DNA of 64,000 bases from Halomonas faecis. Lineage in GTDB: Bacteria > Pseudomonadota > Gammaproteobacteria > Pseudomonadales > Halomonadaceae. Position 1 is the stretch's first letter. Each line of letters opens with the position of its first letter. The notes below the pieces were generated by a model. The model saw nothing but the letters and a program-made list of their open reading frames with translations, was not told where the DNA came from and searched no databases. Both the position numbers and the translations under genes were made by a program. The DNA lies in NCBI RefSeq assembly GCF_010993975.1, contig NZ_JAACZO010000008.1:1-64000 (forward strand), in the 5' to 3' direction. Below are positions 26,672 through 40,818 of this stretch, in pieces.

Positions 26672-27466
26672 TCAACCGACGGTCAGCAGGCGCGGTTCGG
26701 CAAACTCAAAGCGGGCCAATGCGCGAGCCAGGCGCGCATCGGGCGCAGTGGCCAGGCTCGCATCCACCCCGCGATGCGCAGCGACGTCGCCCACCACCTG
26801 GCCCGTGCGGCGGGCGATCGCGGCACTCGAATCGATCAGCGTTACCGGCCAGGAAACTGCCGCGGCGATTTCGCGATGCAGTAGCGGAAAATGCGTGCAG
26901 CCCAGCACCAGAGTATCCAGCGTGGGCGACCGCCACAGCGGGGCCAGCGCCGCACGAATGGCATCCTCGTCGACCGCGTCTCCCGACACTTGCCGCTCGG
27001 CCTGCACCACCAGGCCATCGGCTGCCACGCGCTCCACCCGGCAATCGCTGGCAAACTCGCGAATCAACCGCTCCGTGTAGGGTCGTGCCACGGTGGCACT
27101 GGTCGCCAGCAGGGCAAGATGGCGGTTTCGGCTGAGTCGGGCGGCCGGCTTGATGGCCGGTACCGTACCCACCACCGGCACGCAGAGTCGCGCGCGCAGT
27201 GCATCGAGTGCCAGGGTACTGGCCGTATTGCAGGCCACCACTAGCGCCGCACAGCCACTGGCCGTCACGGCCGCCTCGCACACCGCCAGGATGCGCGCCA
27301 CCAACCAGGCATCGGGACGGAGACCGTAGGGCAGCATGGCGTTGTCGCACGCGTAGACCAGCGCCGCGCCGGGTAGCTGGCGGCGCAGTTCGGCGACCAC
27401 CGACAGGCCGCCGACCCCAGAGTCGAAGATCAGGATCGGGCCGGGCATGGGGCGGCGAAGGTCCAT
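26672..27466 (-). CDS. murI: Glutamate racemase MurI
   Basis: Supplies D-glutamate for peptidoglycan. 264 residues with FDSGVGGLSV at the N-terminus and both catalytic cysteines in VACNTAST and GCTHFPLL. An alternative start six codons in (MPGPILIFDSG) is possible. It lies 44 bp upstream of trmA on the same strand. Confidence 0.95.
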   Translation of the reverse strand: MDLRRPMPGPILIFDSGVGGLSVVAELRRQLPGAALVYACDNAMLPYGLRPDAWLVARILAVCEAAVTASGCAALVVACNTASTLALDALRARLCVPVVGTVPAIKPAARLSRNRHLALLATSATVARPYTERLIREFASDCRVERVAADGLVVQAERQVSGDAVDEDAIRAALAPLWRSPTLDTLVLGCTHFPLLHREIAAAVSWPVTLIDSSAAIARRTGQVVGDVAAHRGVDASLATAPDARLARALARFEFAEPRLLTVG

Positions 27467-27604
27467 CCGGTGAAGCGCTCCCGCCGGCAGAACCGACGGG
27501 AGCGGAGCGAAACGGGGATCATGCAGCAGGGCTCCGCGACGACGAGGCGCCCATTCTAGCAGCCCTGGGCGTCGGGCAAAGCCTGCAGCGGTCCCGCGAG
27601 TGAC

Positions 27605-28156
27605 TCAGGTGGCAGGCTCGGGAGCCTCCTTCAGCTCGGCATAGAGTTCGGGATACGCCTGCTGGAGCCGTTCCAGCTCGGCTGCGGCGCCTTCCGGCAG
27701 CGCCTCGGCGAGCTGATCCAGGTCGTCGTCATCGAAATGCTCACGGATCAGCGGGAACAGCAGCTCGCGCTCATCGCGCAGGTAGGCGCGGTGGGCATCG
27801 AGGTAGGCCTTGAGATCGTCGGCGAAGCGGTCCATCGGGACCACGGCGTCCATCAGGACCATGTCGATGTCGTTGGACAAGCGCTTCAACTGGCGGCGCA
27901 ACGCCTGGTAGTCGCAGCTCAGACGTTCCGTCAACACCTGGCAATCGGGCTGCTTGGCCTGGAGACGCTCTGCCAGTACGCGCTCCAGTGGCTGGGTGAA
28001 ACCTTCCATGTAGTCGAGAATGTAGTCGACCACCTCCCGAACCAGTTGAAAGTTGGGCCGCTCTCCAGCGGACAGGGTCTTCTGCTTGAGCTGAAGGACG
28101 TGCAACATGCGCGCCATGTTGGCATGATCCTGGCGCAGCTGGGTCAGCATGGGCAT
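27605..28156 (-). CDS. Hemerythrin-like HHE protein with degenerate metal motif
   Basis: 183 residues, all helical, beginning LTQLRQDHANMARMLHVLQ (H11, H19) as in bacterial hemerythrin-like HHE proteins. The second helix, which usually carries HHPKE, reads T54-Q-P-L-E58, so two expected iron-ligand histidines are missing; the later AHRAYLRDERELLFPL segment keeps a His and Glu pattern. Oxygen, NO or iron-related functions are typical of the family, but metal binding here is doubtful. The C-terminus is acidic. It is divergent from rarA. Confidence 0.75.
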   Translation of the reverse strand: MPMLTQLRQDHANMARMLHVLQLKQKTLSAGERPNFQLVREVVDYILDYMEGFTQPLERVLAERLQAKQPDCQVLTERLSCDYQALRRQLKRLSNDIDMVLMDAVVPMDRFADDLKAYLDAHRAYLRDERELLFPLIREHFDDDDLDQLAEALPEGAAAELERLQQAYPELYAELKEAPEPAT

Positions 28157-28404
28157 GTCGAAGCCTCCTCTACTACCTGCGGGTGAACGGCATATCGAAT
28201 TGGAGTCGCATCGCGGGGGGTAGGTTCAGTGCCACGTCAACGTCGCGACGCGCATGGCCAGTGATGCTGTATCACCCTAGTGCGTTTGCGCTCACTGCGC
28301 CTATCATCAAATGTCATATTGACAAGGCCGCTAATCACATTTCAACGCTTGATCCCAACTCTCCGATTCGGCACCGTTGCCGATACCTCTGCAAGGACAA
28401 GCCC

Positions 28405-29742
28405 ATGGATCTCTTCGCAACGGCCAGCGACGCTGCCGCACCGCTCGCCTTCCGCATGCGCCCCCGGCGGCTGACCGACTACGTCGGCCAGCAAGCGCTG
28501 GTCGGACCTGGCAAGCCGCTGGCACGCATGGTCGAGACGGGCAAGGTGCGCTCGATGATCCTGTGGGGCCCCCCCGGGAGCGGCAAGACCACCCTGGCCG
28601 ACATCCTCGCCGAAGAGTCGGATTCCCACCTGGAGCGTCTGTCGGCGGTGATGGCTGGGGTCAAGGAGATCCGCGCTGCGGTGGAGAGAGCCCGCGCCAT
28701 GCAGGCGCAGGGCCGCGCCACTCTGCTGTTCCTCGACGAGATCCATCGCCTCAACAAGAGTCAGCAGGACGCCCTGCTGCCCCACGTCGAGTCGGGGTTG
28801 CTGACGCTGATCGGCGCCACCACCGAGAACCCCTCTTTCGAGGTCAATTCGGCGCTGTTGTCGCGGGCCCGCGTGCACGTGCTCAAACCTCTCGGCGAGA
28901 CGGAGCTCGTCGAGGTGCTGCGCCGCGCCCTGGCCGACGGCGAGCGCGGCCTGGGCGAGCGGCAAATCCATGTGGACGACGAGGTCCTCGGCCTGCTGGC
29001 GCGCGCTGCTGCCGGCGATGCGCGCCGGGCGCTGGGGCTGCTGGAGACCGCTTGCGACTTCACCGAGGCCTCCGCCGAAGGGGGAGAGGCACTCAGGCGC
29101 AAGGCGCTCGACGATGTACTCGGCCATCAGGCCAGCGCCTTCGACAAGCAGGGCGATCATTACTACGACCTGCTCTCGGCCATTCACAAGTCGGTGCGCT
29201 CCTCGCGGCCCGATGCGGCGCTGCTGTATATCGCCCGTTTCGTTCAGGGTGGCGGCGACCCGCTGGACATCGTCCGCCGCCTGGCCGCCATTGCTTCCGA
29301 GGACGTAGGCAACGCCGACCCGCGTGCCCTGCCCCTGACGATGTCCGCCTGGGACGCCTACCTGCGCCTGGGCGACTACGAGGGCCAACGCGCCATCGCC
29401 CATGCCGCCATCCACCTCGCCGTGGCGCCCAAGAGCAATGCCATCGACCAAGCCTGGAAGCGCGCCAAGCAGTTCGTTGCCGCCCAGCCGAGCCTCGAGG
29501 TGCCGACCTACCTGCGCAATGCGCCCACCAAGCTGATGGAGTCGCTGGGCCACGGCGATGGCTATCGCTACGCGCATAACGAGCCTAACGGCTATCCGGC
29601 GGGCAGCGCCCACGACTGCTGGCCGGATGACACACCTCGGGAGCGTTTCTATCGGCCCACCGGATACGGTCAGGAGAAGCGGTACGGCGAACTGATGGCG
29701 TGGCGGGACAACCTCGACGCCGAAGCGAACGACGGCGCGTAA
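28405..29742 (+). CDS. rarA: Replication-associated recombination protein RarA
   Basis: AAA+ clamp-loader-like ATPase acting at stalled forks. 445 residues (E. coli 447). Walker [10 protein letters not shown] and Walker [17 protein letters not shown] are present, along with the sensor ATTENPSFE and the tetramerisation domain with [21 protein letters not shown] 28405 with AAGGA; the frame extends to 28183 without similarity. The rarA/lolA/ftsK neighbourhood is conserved, although here rarA converges on lolA. Confidence 0.95.
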   Translation: MDLFATASDAAAPLAFRMRPRRLTDYVGQQALVGPGKPLARMVETGKVRSMILWGPPGSGKTTLADILAEESDSHLERLSAVMAGVKEIRAAVERARAMQAQGRATLLFLDEIHRLNKSQQDALLPHVESGLLTLIGATTENPSFEVNSALLSRARVHVLKPLGETELVEVLRRALADGERGLGERQIHVDDEVLGLLARAAAGDARRALGLLETACDFTEASAEGGEALRRKALDDVLGHQASAFDKQGDHYYDLLSAIHKSVRSSRPDAALLYIARFVQGGGDPLDIVRRLAAIASEDVGNADPRALPLTMSAWDAYLRLGDYEGQRAIAHAAIHLAVAPKSNAIDQAWKRAKQFVAAQPSLEVPTYLRNAPTKLMESLGHGDGYRYAHNEPNGYPAGSAHDCWPDDTPRERFYRPTGYGQEKRYGELMAWRDNLDAEANDGA

Positions 29743-29775
29743 CGCCGAACTGGAAGCTGGATAGCCGCCTAAATG

Positions 29776-29816
29776 ACACCGCCTCCAAGGCAAGACCTCG
29801 GAGGCGGTGTTCTTCT
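29776..29816 (+). terminator. Terminator of rarA
   Basis: 11-bp perfect stem ACACCGCCTCC / GGAGGCGGTGT (29776-29786, 29800-29810) followed by TCTTCT. It lies 34 bases after the rarA stop. Confidence 0.75.
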
Positions 29817-29818
29817 CG

Positions 29819-29923
29819 CTTCAAGCCTACCGCTCCCGGCGAAGCCGGGTCGGGTTCTCTTCTAGCTTCCAGCCGCGAAGCGGCGCTCTTCCAGCTTCAA
29901 GCTTCTGACCGGCGAAGCCGGGC
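29819..29923. repeat. Heptad-periodic repeat with hairpins, locus 3 (two tandem copies)
   Basis: First copy: CTTCAAG, CCTACCG, CTCCCGG then CGAAGCCGGG (29819-29848). Second part: CTTCCAG with a CCGCGAAGCGG hairpin, then CTTCCAG, CTTCAAG, CTTCTGA ending in CCGGCGAAGCCGG, which abuts the lolA stop at 29924. The architecture equals locus 2: heptads leading to a CCGGC-GAA-GCCGG hairpin at the 3' end of a minus-strand gene. Confidence 0.75.
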
Positions 29924-30559
29924 CTAGTGCGTCTCACGAATCACATCGACGCCGTCGGGTACCTCGAGTTCGAAACGCGCCGCGTCGATGGACGAGTTCA
30001 TCACCACATCGCGGAATTCGATGGCGGTTTCCTGACCGGTGCTGTCGGTCATCTGCAGGAAACGCAGGCGCCGGTCGCGGAAGGTCATCTCAAGCTCCTC
30101 GAAGAGAGTATCGGAAGCCTTGGGCACCAGCGTGAAGCTATCGCCCCCTTCCTGTTGGCGATACGAAACCTCGTAGCTCTCGGTGAGTTCGTCAGCGCTG
30201 CCGGAAAGCAGCAGGGCAGGCGTGTGGGTGACGCGCTGATCGAGCGCCTGGACGGTGACCTGCTCCAGATCGGGATCGTAGAGACTGACCTCTTCACCGT
30301 CCGACACCACCACCTGCTCGTAGGGAGCGTCGACCTCCCAGCGGAACTTGCCGGGACGCGACAGCCACATCCGGCCACGGGTCTCCTGCAGGCGTTCGCC
30401 GCCGCCATCAAGGATCAACTGCTCGAAGCTGGCCTGGTAGGACTCGAGCGGCTCGAGTATGGCGGTCAGTCGCTCAGCGCCGTCGTTGGCCAGCACCGCC
30501 GTCGGTACGGCAAGGGCCGCAGCCAGCACGGCCAAGCGTTTTTTCACGGTCATCGTCAT
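29924..30559 (-). CDS. lolA: Outer-membrane lipoprotein carrier LolA
   Basis: Periplasmic chaperone ferrying lipoproteins from LolCDE to LolB. 211 residues with a signal peptide (MTMTVKKRLAVLAAALAVPT, cleavage after VLA). The LolA core is visible in GRMWLSRPGKFRWEVDAPYEQ and the following DGEEVSLYDPDLEQVT. ATG 30559 has AGGAGA upstream; the open frame further upstream is not signal-like. It lies downstream of ftsK on the same strand, as in other gammaproteobacteria. Confidence 0.93.
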   Translation of the reverse strand: MTMTVKKRLAVLAAALAVPTAVLANDGAERLTAILEPLESYQASFEQLILDGGGERLQETRGRMWLSRPGKFRWEVDAPYEQVVVSDGEEVSLYDPDLEQVTVQALDQRVTHTPALLLSGSADELTESYEVSYRQQEGGDSFTLVPKASDTLFEELEMTFRDRRLRFLQMTDSTGQETAIEFRDVVMNSSIDAARFELEVPDGVDVIRETH

Positions 30560-30688
30560 GAGTCTCCTTGGACGGTTGCACGACACTCCTGTCACTCGGA
30601 TTGCCACCGCGCCGGTGGGTTGCGCGCCCGCCGACGCTTGCAGGATGATTGCACGGTTACCCGCTGGCGTCGCTGGGTGGCGACATCG

Positions 30689-33712
<3,024 letters not shown>

Positions 33713-33898
33713 GCTCAACTGTTTCCCCCTCGCGCCGCGACAGCGGCGCCTTGCAGAAGCCTCGAATGGTCCGAATCGATCTCGACCGTCCATCATACCG
33801 GGACGACGCGCCAGCGCACAGGGAAGGACACCTCGCGCTTGAGACGTTGCCGCGGCATCGTCACACTGAGCGTTCATTCACGCGGAGAAGCGCCGCTC

Positions 33899-34642
33899 AT
33901 GCTGCCCTGGCTGCCCAAGTCCCCGGTCGCATTCCCTCCCTTTTCGCAAGCGCTGCGCGACCCCGATGGCCTCTTGGCCGCCGGCGGCGATCTGACGCCC
34001 GAATGGCTGCTTGCCGCCTACGCCCGGGGCATCTTTCCCTGGTACAGCGACGACCAACCGATCCTGTGGTGGAGCCCGGAGCCGCGCATGGTGCTCTTTC
34101 CCGAAGCACTGCGCGTCTCGCGAAGCCTCGCCAAGCGGCTGCGCAACGGCGGTTTCTCGGTCACCTTCGACCGCCGCTTCGATGCGGTGGTTGCCGCCTG
34201 TGCCGCTCCGCGACCCGGTCAGCCGGGCACTTGGATCACTGCTGCCATGCGTCAGGCCTACGGCACGCTTCACGCCATGGGCTTCGCCCGCTCGGTGGAG
34301 GTGTGGCGAAACGAGCGGCTGGTGGGGGGGCTCTACGGCGTGGCCATGGGCGGCGCTTTCTTCGGCGAGTCGATGTTCTCCCACGAGCGCGATGCGTCCA
34401 AGGTCGCGCTGGTGCATCTCGTGCGTGCCATGCAGGCAGGCGGCGGGCGGCTGATCGATTGCCAGATGCATACCGCCCATCTGGAGCGCCTCGGGGCCCG
34501 TGACATCGCTCGCCGGGCATTCATCGGCTATCTTGAAGAGTGCCTGGAAAGCCCGGCGGAACGGCACTTCGGCCACCCTTTGCCGGTCTGGCCACAGCCC
34601 GATGACGCCGCATGTCCATCGACACCTCATGCACTCACATAG
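33899..34642 (+). CDS. aat: Leucyl/phenylalanyl-tRNA--protein transferase Aat
   Basis: Adds Leu or Phe to N-terminal Lys/Arg of proteins, creating primary N-degrons. 247 residues. The family hallmarks are AAYARGIFPWY and ILWWSPEPRMV, then GESMFS and LIDCQMHTAHLERLGAR. GGAGA precedes the ATG at 33899; open frame upstream is not conserved-looking. It is transcribed with bpt (12 bp apart) and points away from ftsK. Confidence 0.95.
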   Translation: MLPWLPKSPVAFPPFSQALRDPDGLLAAGGDLTPEWLLAAYARGIFPWYSDDQPILWWSPEPRMVLFPEALRVSRSLAKRLRNGGFSVTFDRRFDAVVAACAAPRPGQPGTWITAAMRQAYGTLHAMGFARSVEVWRNERLVGGLYGVAMGGAFFGESMFSHERDASKVALVHLVRAMQAGGGRLIDCQMHTAHLERLGARDIARRAFIGYLEECLESPAERHFGHPLPVWPQPDDAACPSTPHALT

Positions 34643-34654
34643 GAGGCGGTCGCC

Positions 34655-35392
34655 GTGAGCAGCAATGCGCCCCATCAGCCGGTGCGCGACCTGCGCTTCT
34701 TCCTGACGGTACCTCATGCCTGCAGCTATCTGGCAGATCGCGAGGCCACCACGCTCTTCCTCGACCCTCAGGAATCCCACAGCCAGGGCATCTACGATGC
34801 CTTGGCCCTGCTCGGCTTCCGCCGCAGCGGACGCCATCTCTATCGCCCGCATTGCGAAGGTTGCAGCGCTTGCATCTCGGCACGAATACCGGTCGCCGAC
34901 TTCACGCCCAGCCGTAGCCAGCGCCGCATACGACGCCGCAATGCCGATCTCAGCTGGCACGTACGTCCAGCGCTCTTCGATGCCGAGCACTATGCACTCT
35001 ACGACCGCTATATCCGCACCCGCCACGCCGACGGCGACATGTATCCGCCGAGCCACGAACAGTACCGCACCTTCCTGACGTTGGACGAGCCCTACGCCCG
35101 CCTGATGGAGTTCCGCCTCGGCGAGCGACTGCTCGGCGTCACGGCCTACGACCACCTCGACCACGGCCTCTCGGCGATCTATACCTTCTTCGACCCGGAC
35201 CCGGCGTGGAACCGCCGCTCGCTAGGCACTTTCGCCGTGCTCAGCCTGGTCAGGCATGCCGAGCGGCTGGGACTGCCCCACGTTTACCTGGGCTACTGGA
35301 TCCGCGAATGTCGCAAGATGGCCTACAAAGAGGCCTACCAGCCCTTGGAGATTCTCGACGGCCGCCACTGGCGACGCATGATTGCCACCTGA
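34655..35392 (+). CDS. bpt: Aspartate/glutamate leucyltransferase Bpt
   Basis: Bacterial ATE1-like enzyme that adds Leu to N-terminal Asp/Glu (secondary destabilising residues). 245 residues from a GTG with AGGAGG upstream. Motifs: [10 protein letters not shown], the cysteine pair region [29 protein letters not shown], and [15 protein letters not shown] near the end. It completes, with Aat, ClpS and ClpA, the local N-degron set. Confidence 0.93.
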   Translation: MSSNAPHQPVRDLRFFLTVPHACSYLADREATTLFLDPQESHSQGIYDALALLGFRRSGRHLYRPHCEGCSACISARIPVADFTPSRSQRRIRRRNADLSWHVRPALFDAEHYALYDRYIRTRHADGDMYPPSHEQYRTFLTLDEPYARLMEFRLGERLLGVTAYDHLDHGLSAIYTFFDPDPAWNRRSLGTFAVLSLVRHAERLGLPHVYLGYWIRECRKMAYKEAYQPLEILDGRHWRRMIAT

Positions 35393-35523
35393 GAAGGGCG
35401 TTCCTTTGCCTTGACGACCGCCTTGCGGCACAATACCGCGCTATCCGGCACGGGTCGGACGTTACGTGCAGCACGCACCCCGACCGGTCGGTTTCAAACC
35501 ATCATCAGCGAGGAATCGCCTAT

Positions 35524-35742
35524 ATGGCACGTGAAGACCATATCGAAATGGAAGGCGTCGTCGTCGATACCCTTCCCAACACGACTTTCCGGGTCGAGCT
35601 GGAAAACGGTCACGTCGTGACCGCCCACATCTCGGGCAAGATGCGCAAGAACTACATCCGCATTCTCACCGGCGACAAGGTCAAGGTCGAGCTGACTCCC
35701 TATGACCTGACCAAGGGTCGCATCGTCTACCGCTCGCGCTGA
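35524..35742 (+). CDS. infA: Translation initiation factor IF-1
   Basis: 72-residue S1/OB-fold factor binding the 30S A site. The sequence from [13 protein letters not shown] to KGRIVYRSR is the standard IF-1 chain with no change in length. It lies 131 bases downstream of bpt and converges on clpA, the classic infA-clpA arrangement. Confidence 0.98.
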   Translation: MAREDHIEMEGVVVDTLPNTTFRVELENGHVVTAHISGKMRKNYIRILTGDKVKVELTPYDLTKGRIVYRSR

Positions 35743-35814
35743 GCCTTCGCTCGCACCCCGCCACAGCGCCACACGCCGGTACCCGTATACAAGCTCGGCA
35801 AACCGCATCACAAG

Positions 35815-35846
35815 ACAACGCCCCGTCCGTAGACAGGGCGCTGTGT
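35815..35846. terminator. Bidirectional terminator between infA and clpA
   Basis: Stem CGCCCCGTC / GACAGGGCG (35819-35827, 35832-35840; one mismatch) with a CGTA loop, in the 129-base space between the two convergent genes. There is no long U-run on either side. Confidence 0.55.
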
Positions 35847-35871
35847 CGTGTTGCCGGATGATGCTCCGCCG

Positions 35872-38148
35872 TCAGGGAGCGTCGGCCAGCTCCGATTCGG
35901 TGGCCAGGTGCAATTCGTCGTCTTCCACGCTGACATGCACCACACCGCCGTGCTCGGCGAGCTCGCCGAACAGGATCAACTCGGCCAGCGGCTTCTTGAG
36001 CTTCTCCTGGATCAGGCGTGCCATGGGGCGCGCGCCCATGTCGGGGTCGTAGCCCTTCTCGGCCAACCAGCTGCGCGCCGCTTCGTCCACATCGAGCTGC
36101 ACGCGCTTCTCGTCCAGTTGGGCCTGCAGCTCCACCAGGAACTTGTCCACCACGTTGCGCACCACGGAGGTGGGCAGCGAGTGGAATTGGATGATGCCGT
36201 CCAGGCGATTACGGAACTCCGGCGAGAAGGTCTTGCGGATCACCTCCATGGCATCGGTGGAATGATCCTGGGTCTGGAAGCCGATGGAACGACGCGTGGC
36301 CTGCTCGACCCCGGCGTTGGAGGTCATGATCAGTATCACGTGGCGGAAGTCCGCCTCCCGGCCGTTGTTGTCGGTGAGTCGCCCGTGATCCATCACCTGC
36401 AACAGCAGGTTGAACACTTCCGGGTGCGCCTTCTCGATCTCGTCGAGCAGCAGCACGCAGTGCGGCTGCTTGGTGATCGCCTCGGTCAGGAGGCCGCCCT
36501 GATCGTAGCCGACGTAGCCCGGGGGAGCGCCGATCAGGCGCGACACCGTGTGGCGCTCCATGTACTCCGACATGTCGAAGCGCACCAGCTCGATGCCCAT
36601 GATGTGCGACAGCTGCCTGGCCACCTCGGTCTTGCCGACACCGGTGGGGCCGGCAAACAGGAAGCTGCCCACCGGCTTGTCCGGCGACTTGAGACCGGCC
36701 CGCGACAGTTTGATGGCCGCCGACAGGCTGTCGATGGCCTCGTCCTGACCGAACACCAGCATCTTGAGATCGCGGTCGAGGTTCTCGAGCAGCTTGCGGT
36801 CCGAGCTGGATACGCTCTTCGGCGGAATCCGCGCGATGGAGGCCACCACCGCCTCGACCTGGTCGACGTCGATGGTGTCGATGCGCACCTCCGGCGGCAG
36901 CAGCCGCTGGTGAGCGCCGGCCTCGTCGATCACGTCGATGGCCTTGTCGGGCAGGTGACGGTCGTTGATGTAACGATCCGCCAGGCGAGCTGCGCTCTCC
37001 AGGGCGCCGTCGGTATACTTGAGCTGATGGTGCTCCTCGAAGCGCGAGCGCAGGCCCTTGAGGATACGAATGGTGTCCTCCACCGAGGGCGCCATGACAT
37101 CTACCTTCTGGAAGCGACGGGCCAGCGCGCGATCCTTCTCGAAGATGCCGCGAAACTCCTGGAAGGTGGTGGAGCCGATACAGCGCAGCTCGCCCGAGGA
37201 GAGCAGCGGCTTGAGCAAGTTGGAGGCATCCATCACGCCACCGGAGGCGGCACCCGCACCGATCACGGTGTGGATCTCGTCGATGAAGAGGATGGAGTTG
37301 GGCTGCTTGCGCAGCTCGGCGAGCAGGCTCTTCAATCGTTTCTCGAAGTCGCCGCGGTACTTGGTGCCAGCCAGCAATGCACCCATGTCCAGTGCATAGA
37401 CCACGGCATCACCGATCACTTCCGGCACGTCCTCCTCGACCACGCGCTTGGCCAGCCCCTCGGCAATGGCCGTCTTGCCGACGCCGGCTTCACCCACCAG
37501 CAGCGGGTTGTTCTTGCGCCGCCGCGCCAGGATCTGGATGACGCGCTCCAGCTCGTGGTCGCGGCCGATCAGCGGATCGATCTTGCCCAGCCGTGCCTGC
37601 TCGTTGAGGTTGGTGGCGTAGCCGGTCAACGGGTTGGCGTTGGTTTCGGCACCACCCTCCTCGGCTTCCTCGGACTCCGGCGACGGCGAGGAAGGGTTCT
37701 GGCCATGGCCGGACACCTTGGAAATACCGTGGGCGATGTAGTTGACCGCATCCACTCGCGCCACGTTCTGCTGTTTCAGGAAGTAGACCGCCTGGCTCTC
37801 CTGCTCGGAGAAGATCGCCACGAGCACGTTGGCGCCGGTCACCTCGCTCTTGCCGGATGACTGCACGTGGAAAACGGCACGCTGCAGCACCCGCTGGAAG
37901 CCCAGCGTGGGCTGGGTTTCGCGGTCGCCCTGGTCCTCGGGGATCAGCGGCGTCGTGGAGTTGATGAAGTCCTGCAGGTCGGACCGCAGCTTGTCGAGGT
38001 TGGCCCCACAAGCCCTGAGCACGTCTGCCGCCGAGGCATTGTCGAGCAAGGCCAGCAGCAGGTGCTCCACGGTCATGAACTCGTGGCGCTTGGAGCGCGC
38101 CACGGTGAAGGCCGTGTTCAGGGTCAGTTCAAGTTCTTTGCTCAGCAT
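35872..38148 (-). CDS. clpA: ATP-dependent Clp protease ATPase subunit ClpA
   Basis: Unfoldase of the ClpAP protease; receives N-degron substrates from ClpS. 758 residues, identical in length to E. coli ClpA. It has an N-domain (1-140, start [13 protein letters not shown]), an acidic linker, D1 with Walker [10 protein letters not shown] (about 220) and D2 with GPTGVGKTE (about 500). The IGF-type loop for ClpP docking is in the [18 protein letters not shown] region. AAGGGG precedes the ATG at 38148; an upstream in-frame ATG is less likely. clpS lies upstream on the same strand, 138 bases away. Confidence 0.96.
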   Translation of the reverse strand: MLSKELELTLNTAFTVARSKRHEFMTVEHLLLALLDNASAADVLRACGANLDKLRSDLQDFINSTTPLIPEDQGDRETQPTLGFQRVLQRAVFHVQSSGKSEVTGANVLVAIFSEQESQAVYFLKQQNVARVDAVNYIAHGISKVSGHGQNPSSPSPESEEAEEGGAETNANPLTGYATNLNEQARLGKIDPLIGRDHELERVIQILARRRKNNPLLVGEAGVGKTAIAEGLAKRVVEEDVPEVIGDAVVYALDMGALLAGTKYRGDFEKRLKSLLAELRKQPNSILFIDEIHTVIGAGAASGGVMDASNLLKPLLSSGELRCIGSTTFQEFRGIFEKDRALARRFQKVDVMAPSVEDTIRILKGLRSRFEEHHQLKYTDGALESAARLADRYINDRHLPDKAIDVIDEAGAHQRLLPPEVRIDTIDVDQVEAVVASIARIPPKSVSSSDRKLLENLDRDLKMLVFGQDEAIDSLSAAIKLSRAGLKSPDKPVGSFLFAGPTGVGKTEVARQLSHIMGIELVRFDMSEYMERHTVSRLIGAPPGYVGYDQGGLLTEAITKQPHCVLLLDEIEKAHPEVFNLLLQVMDHGRLTDNNGREADFRHVILIMTSNAGVEQATRRSIGFQTQDHSTDAMEVIRKTFSPEFRNRLDGIIQFHSLPTSVVRNVVDKFLVELQAQLDEKRVQLDVDEAARSWLAEKGYDPDMGARPMARLIQEKLKKPLAELILFGELAEHGGVVHVSVEDDELHLATESELADAP

Positions 38149-38286
38149 GGCAGTCCCCTTCTCGCCGCTTAGGGCTTGCGTCGGATCTTTCACAGTCCGG
38201 CATCAATCAACATCGGGCACAAACGCGGCCGTTGCAAGTCGGACACTCAACGACGCCATTCACATCCCGTCTGACCATGCCAGCCG

Positions 38287-38616
38287 TCAGTCCGTTGCTT
38301 CAGTATCGCACAGCAACGGATGCTGACACTCACGTGCATATTGATTGACCTGATGGCTTTTGGTTTCCGCGATATCGCGGGTAAAGATGCCGCAGGTGGC
38401 CTTGCCCCGGGTATGCACCGTCATCATGACCTGCACCGCCGTCTCGCCGTCCATGTGGAAAAAGGACTGCAGCACCTCCACCACGAACTCCATGGGAGTG
38501 AAGTCATCATTGTGCAACACCACCTTGTACATCGGCGGGCGGGCCAGCTCGGGGTCCGAGGACTGCACGGACAGGTCGCCGTCATCATCCTCCTGGGGCT
38601 GCGAGAGCTGCGTCAT
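38287..38616 (-). CDS. clpS: ClpAP adaptor ClpS
   Basis: Recognises N-terminal Leu/Phe/Tyr/Trp and hands substrates to ClpA. About 109 residues from the chosen ATG. The core has [21 protein letters not shown] with the binding-pocket Asn-Asp and Met, and ends [11 protein letters not shown]. The start is uncertain: an in-frame ATG at 38670 would add 18 residues, and neither has a strong ribosome site. It is the first gene of clpS-clpA. Confidence 0.92.
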   Translation of the reverse strand: MTQLSQPQEDDDGDLSVQSSDPELARPPMYKVVLHNDDFTPMEFVVEVLQSFFHMDGETAVQVMMTVHTRGKATCGIFTRDIAETKSHQVNQYARECQHPLLCDTEATD

Positions 38617-38798
38617 GCCCGCGACACTACCCTTCACCAGCCAGTCCCGAGGACCATCCGTCTTGAACATAAGAGCCACACACCCTCTCGACAAGCCGCG
38701 CGCCATCAGGCACCTCCAATGCAATTGGACGGCATGGCGCCGGCGGGGTTCACCGAATTTCCCTTCATCTACCGCAGCGGCAGCAGGTTCCAACGCAA

Positions 38799-38832
38799 GG
38801 GCCCCTGTCCACCGTCTGGCGGACAGGGGCCC
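38799..38832. terminator. Terminator-like hairpin after icd
   Basis: Perfect 12-bp stem GGGCCCCTGTCC / GGACAGGGGCCC with a 10-base loop, 18 bases beyond the icd stop. No U-tract follows, so it may be a 3' stabiliser or a Rho-assisted stop. Confidence 0.65.
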
Positions 38833-38849
38833 AAGCCACGCAACCGCCG

Positions 38850-40106
<1,257 letters not shown>

Positions 40107-40144
40107 TGAGAACTCCCCTGTCTGGTCTGTTCAGTGGAGCGCGG

Positions 40145-40153
40145 AGTATAGCA
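40145..40153 (-). promoter_or_regulatory. Extended -10 promoter of icd
   Basis: Minus strand TGCTATACT (40153-40145), predicted start near 40138 giving a leader of about 32 nt. There is no recognisable -35, which fits an extended -10 promoter. Confidence 0.5.
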
Positions 40154-40224
40154 TTCACCGTGCGGATCGGAGTAGGCTTGGAGCGAGATTTGTCGACAAT
40201 CCATGGTAGCAAGACCTTGGTCGA

Positions 40225-40818
40225 ATGAGCGCACTGTACCTGCTGCACAAGCCCTACCGCATGCTCTCGCAGTTCACCGACCGCCAGCGCGGCGAGGGTG
40301 AGCGGCGCGCGACCCTGGCCGAGGTCATCGGCGTTCCGGGGATCTATCCCGCCGGCCGGCTCGACTACGACTCGGAGGGTCTGCTGCTGCTCTCGGGCGA
40401 CGGCGAACTGATCCATCGCATCAGCGACCCGCGCCACAAGCAGCCCAAGACTTATCGCGTCCAGGTCGAGGGTATCCCCGACGAGGCCGCTCTGGCCGCC
40501 CTGCGCCGCGGCGTCGAACTCAACGACGGCCCGACCCGCCCCGCCAAGCTGCGTCGGCTCGACGTGCCCGGGCTGCCCGAACGCCAACCGCCGGTGTCTG
40601 CCAAACGCCACCCGACCACCACCTGGCTCGAGCTCACCATCACTGAAGGACGCAACCGTCAGGTTCGCCGCATGACGGCGCACGTCGGTCACCCCACCCT
40701 GCGCCTGGTGCGCGTGGCCATCGGACCCTGGCGGCTCGACGGGCTGGCACCCGGCCAGTGGCGGCGCGAAGCACTGCATGCCCCACGCCGCTCGTCACCT
40801 CGGAGGAGACGCCGATGA
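40225..40818 (+). CDS. rluE: 23S rRNA pseudouridine(2457) synthase RluE
   Basis: RsuA-family pseudouridine synthase acting on 23S rRNA. 197 residues without an S4 domain, as expected for RluE. Catalytic Asp in PAGRLDYDSEGLLLL; second motif KTYRVQVEG; GRNRQVRRMTAHVGHPTLRLVR near the C-terminus. The stop overlaps the nudJ start (ATGA), and the tail is Arg-rich. Confidence 0.94.
   Translation: MSALYLLHKPYRMLSQFTDRQRGEGERRATLAEVIGVPGIYPAGRLDYDSEGLLLLSGDGELIHRISDPRHKQPKTYRVQVEGIPDEAALAALRRGVELNDGPTRPAKLRRLDVPGLPERQPPVSAKRHPTTTWLELTITEGRNRQVRRMTAHVGHPTLRLVRVAIGPWRLDGLAPGQWRREALHAPRRSSPRRRRR

Noticed and set aside
27476..27508. GCTCCCG/CGGGAGC hairpin upstream of murI as a terminator
   Set aside because: Short stem and no U-run in either direction.
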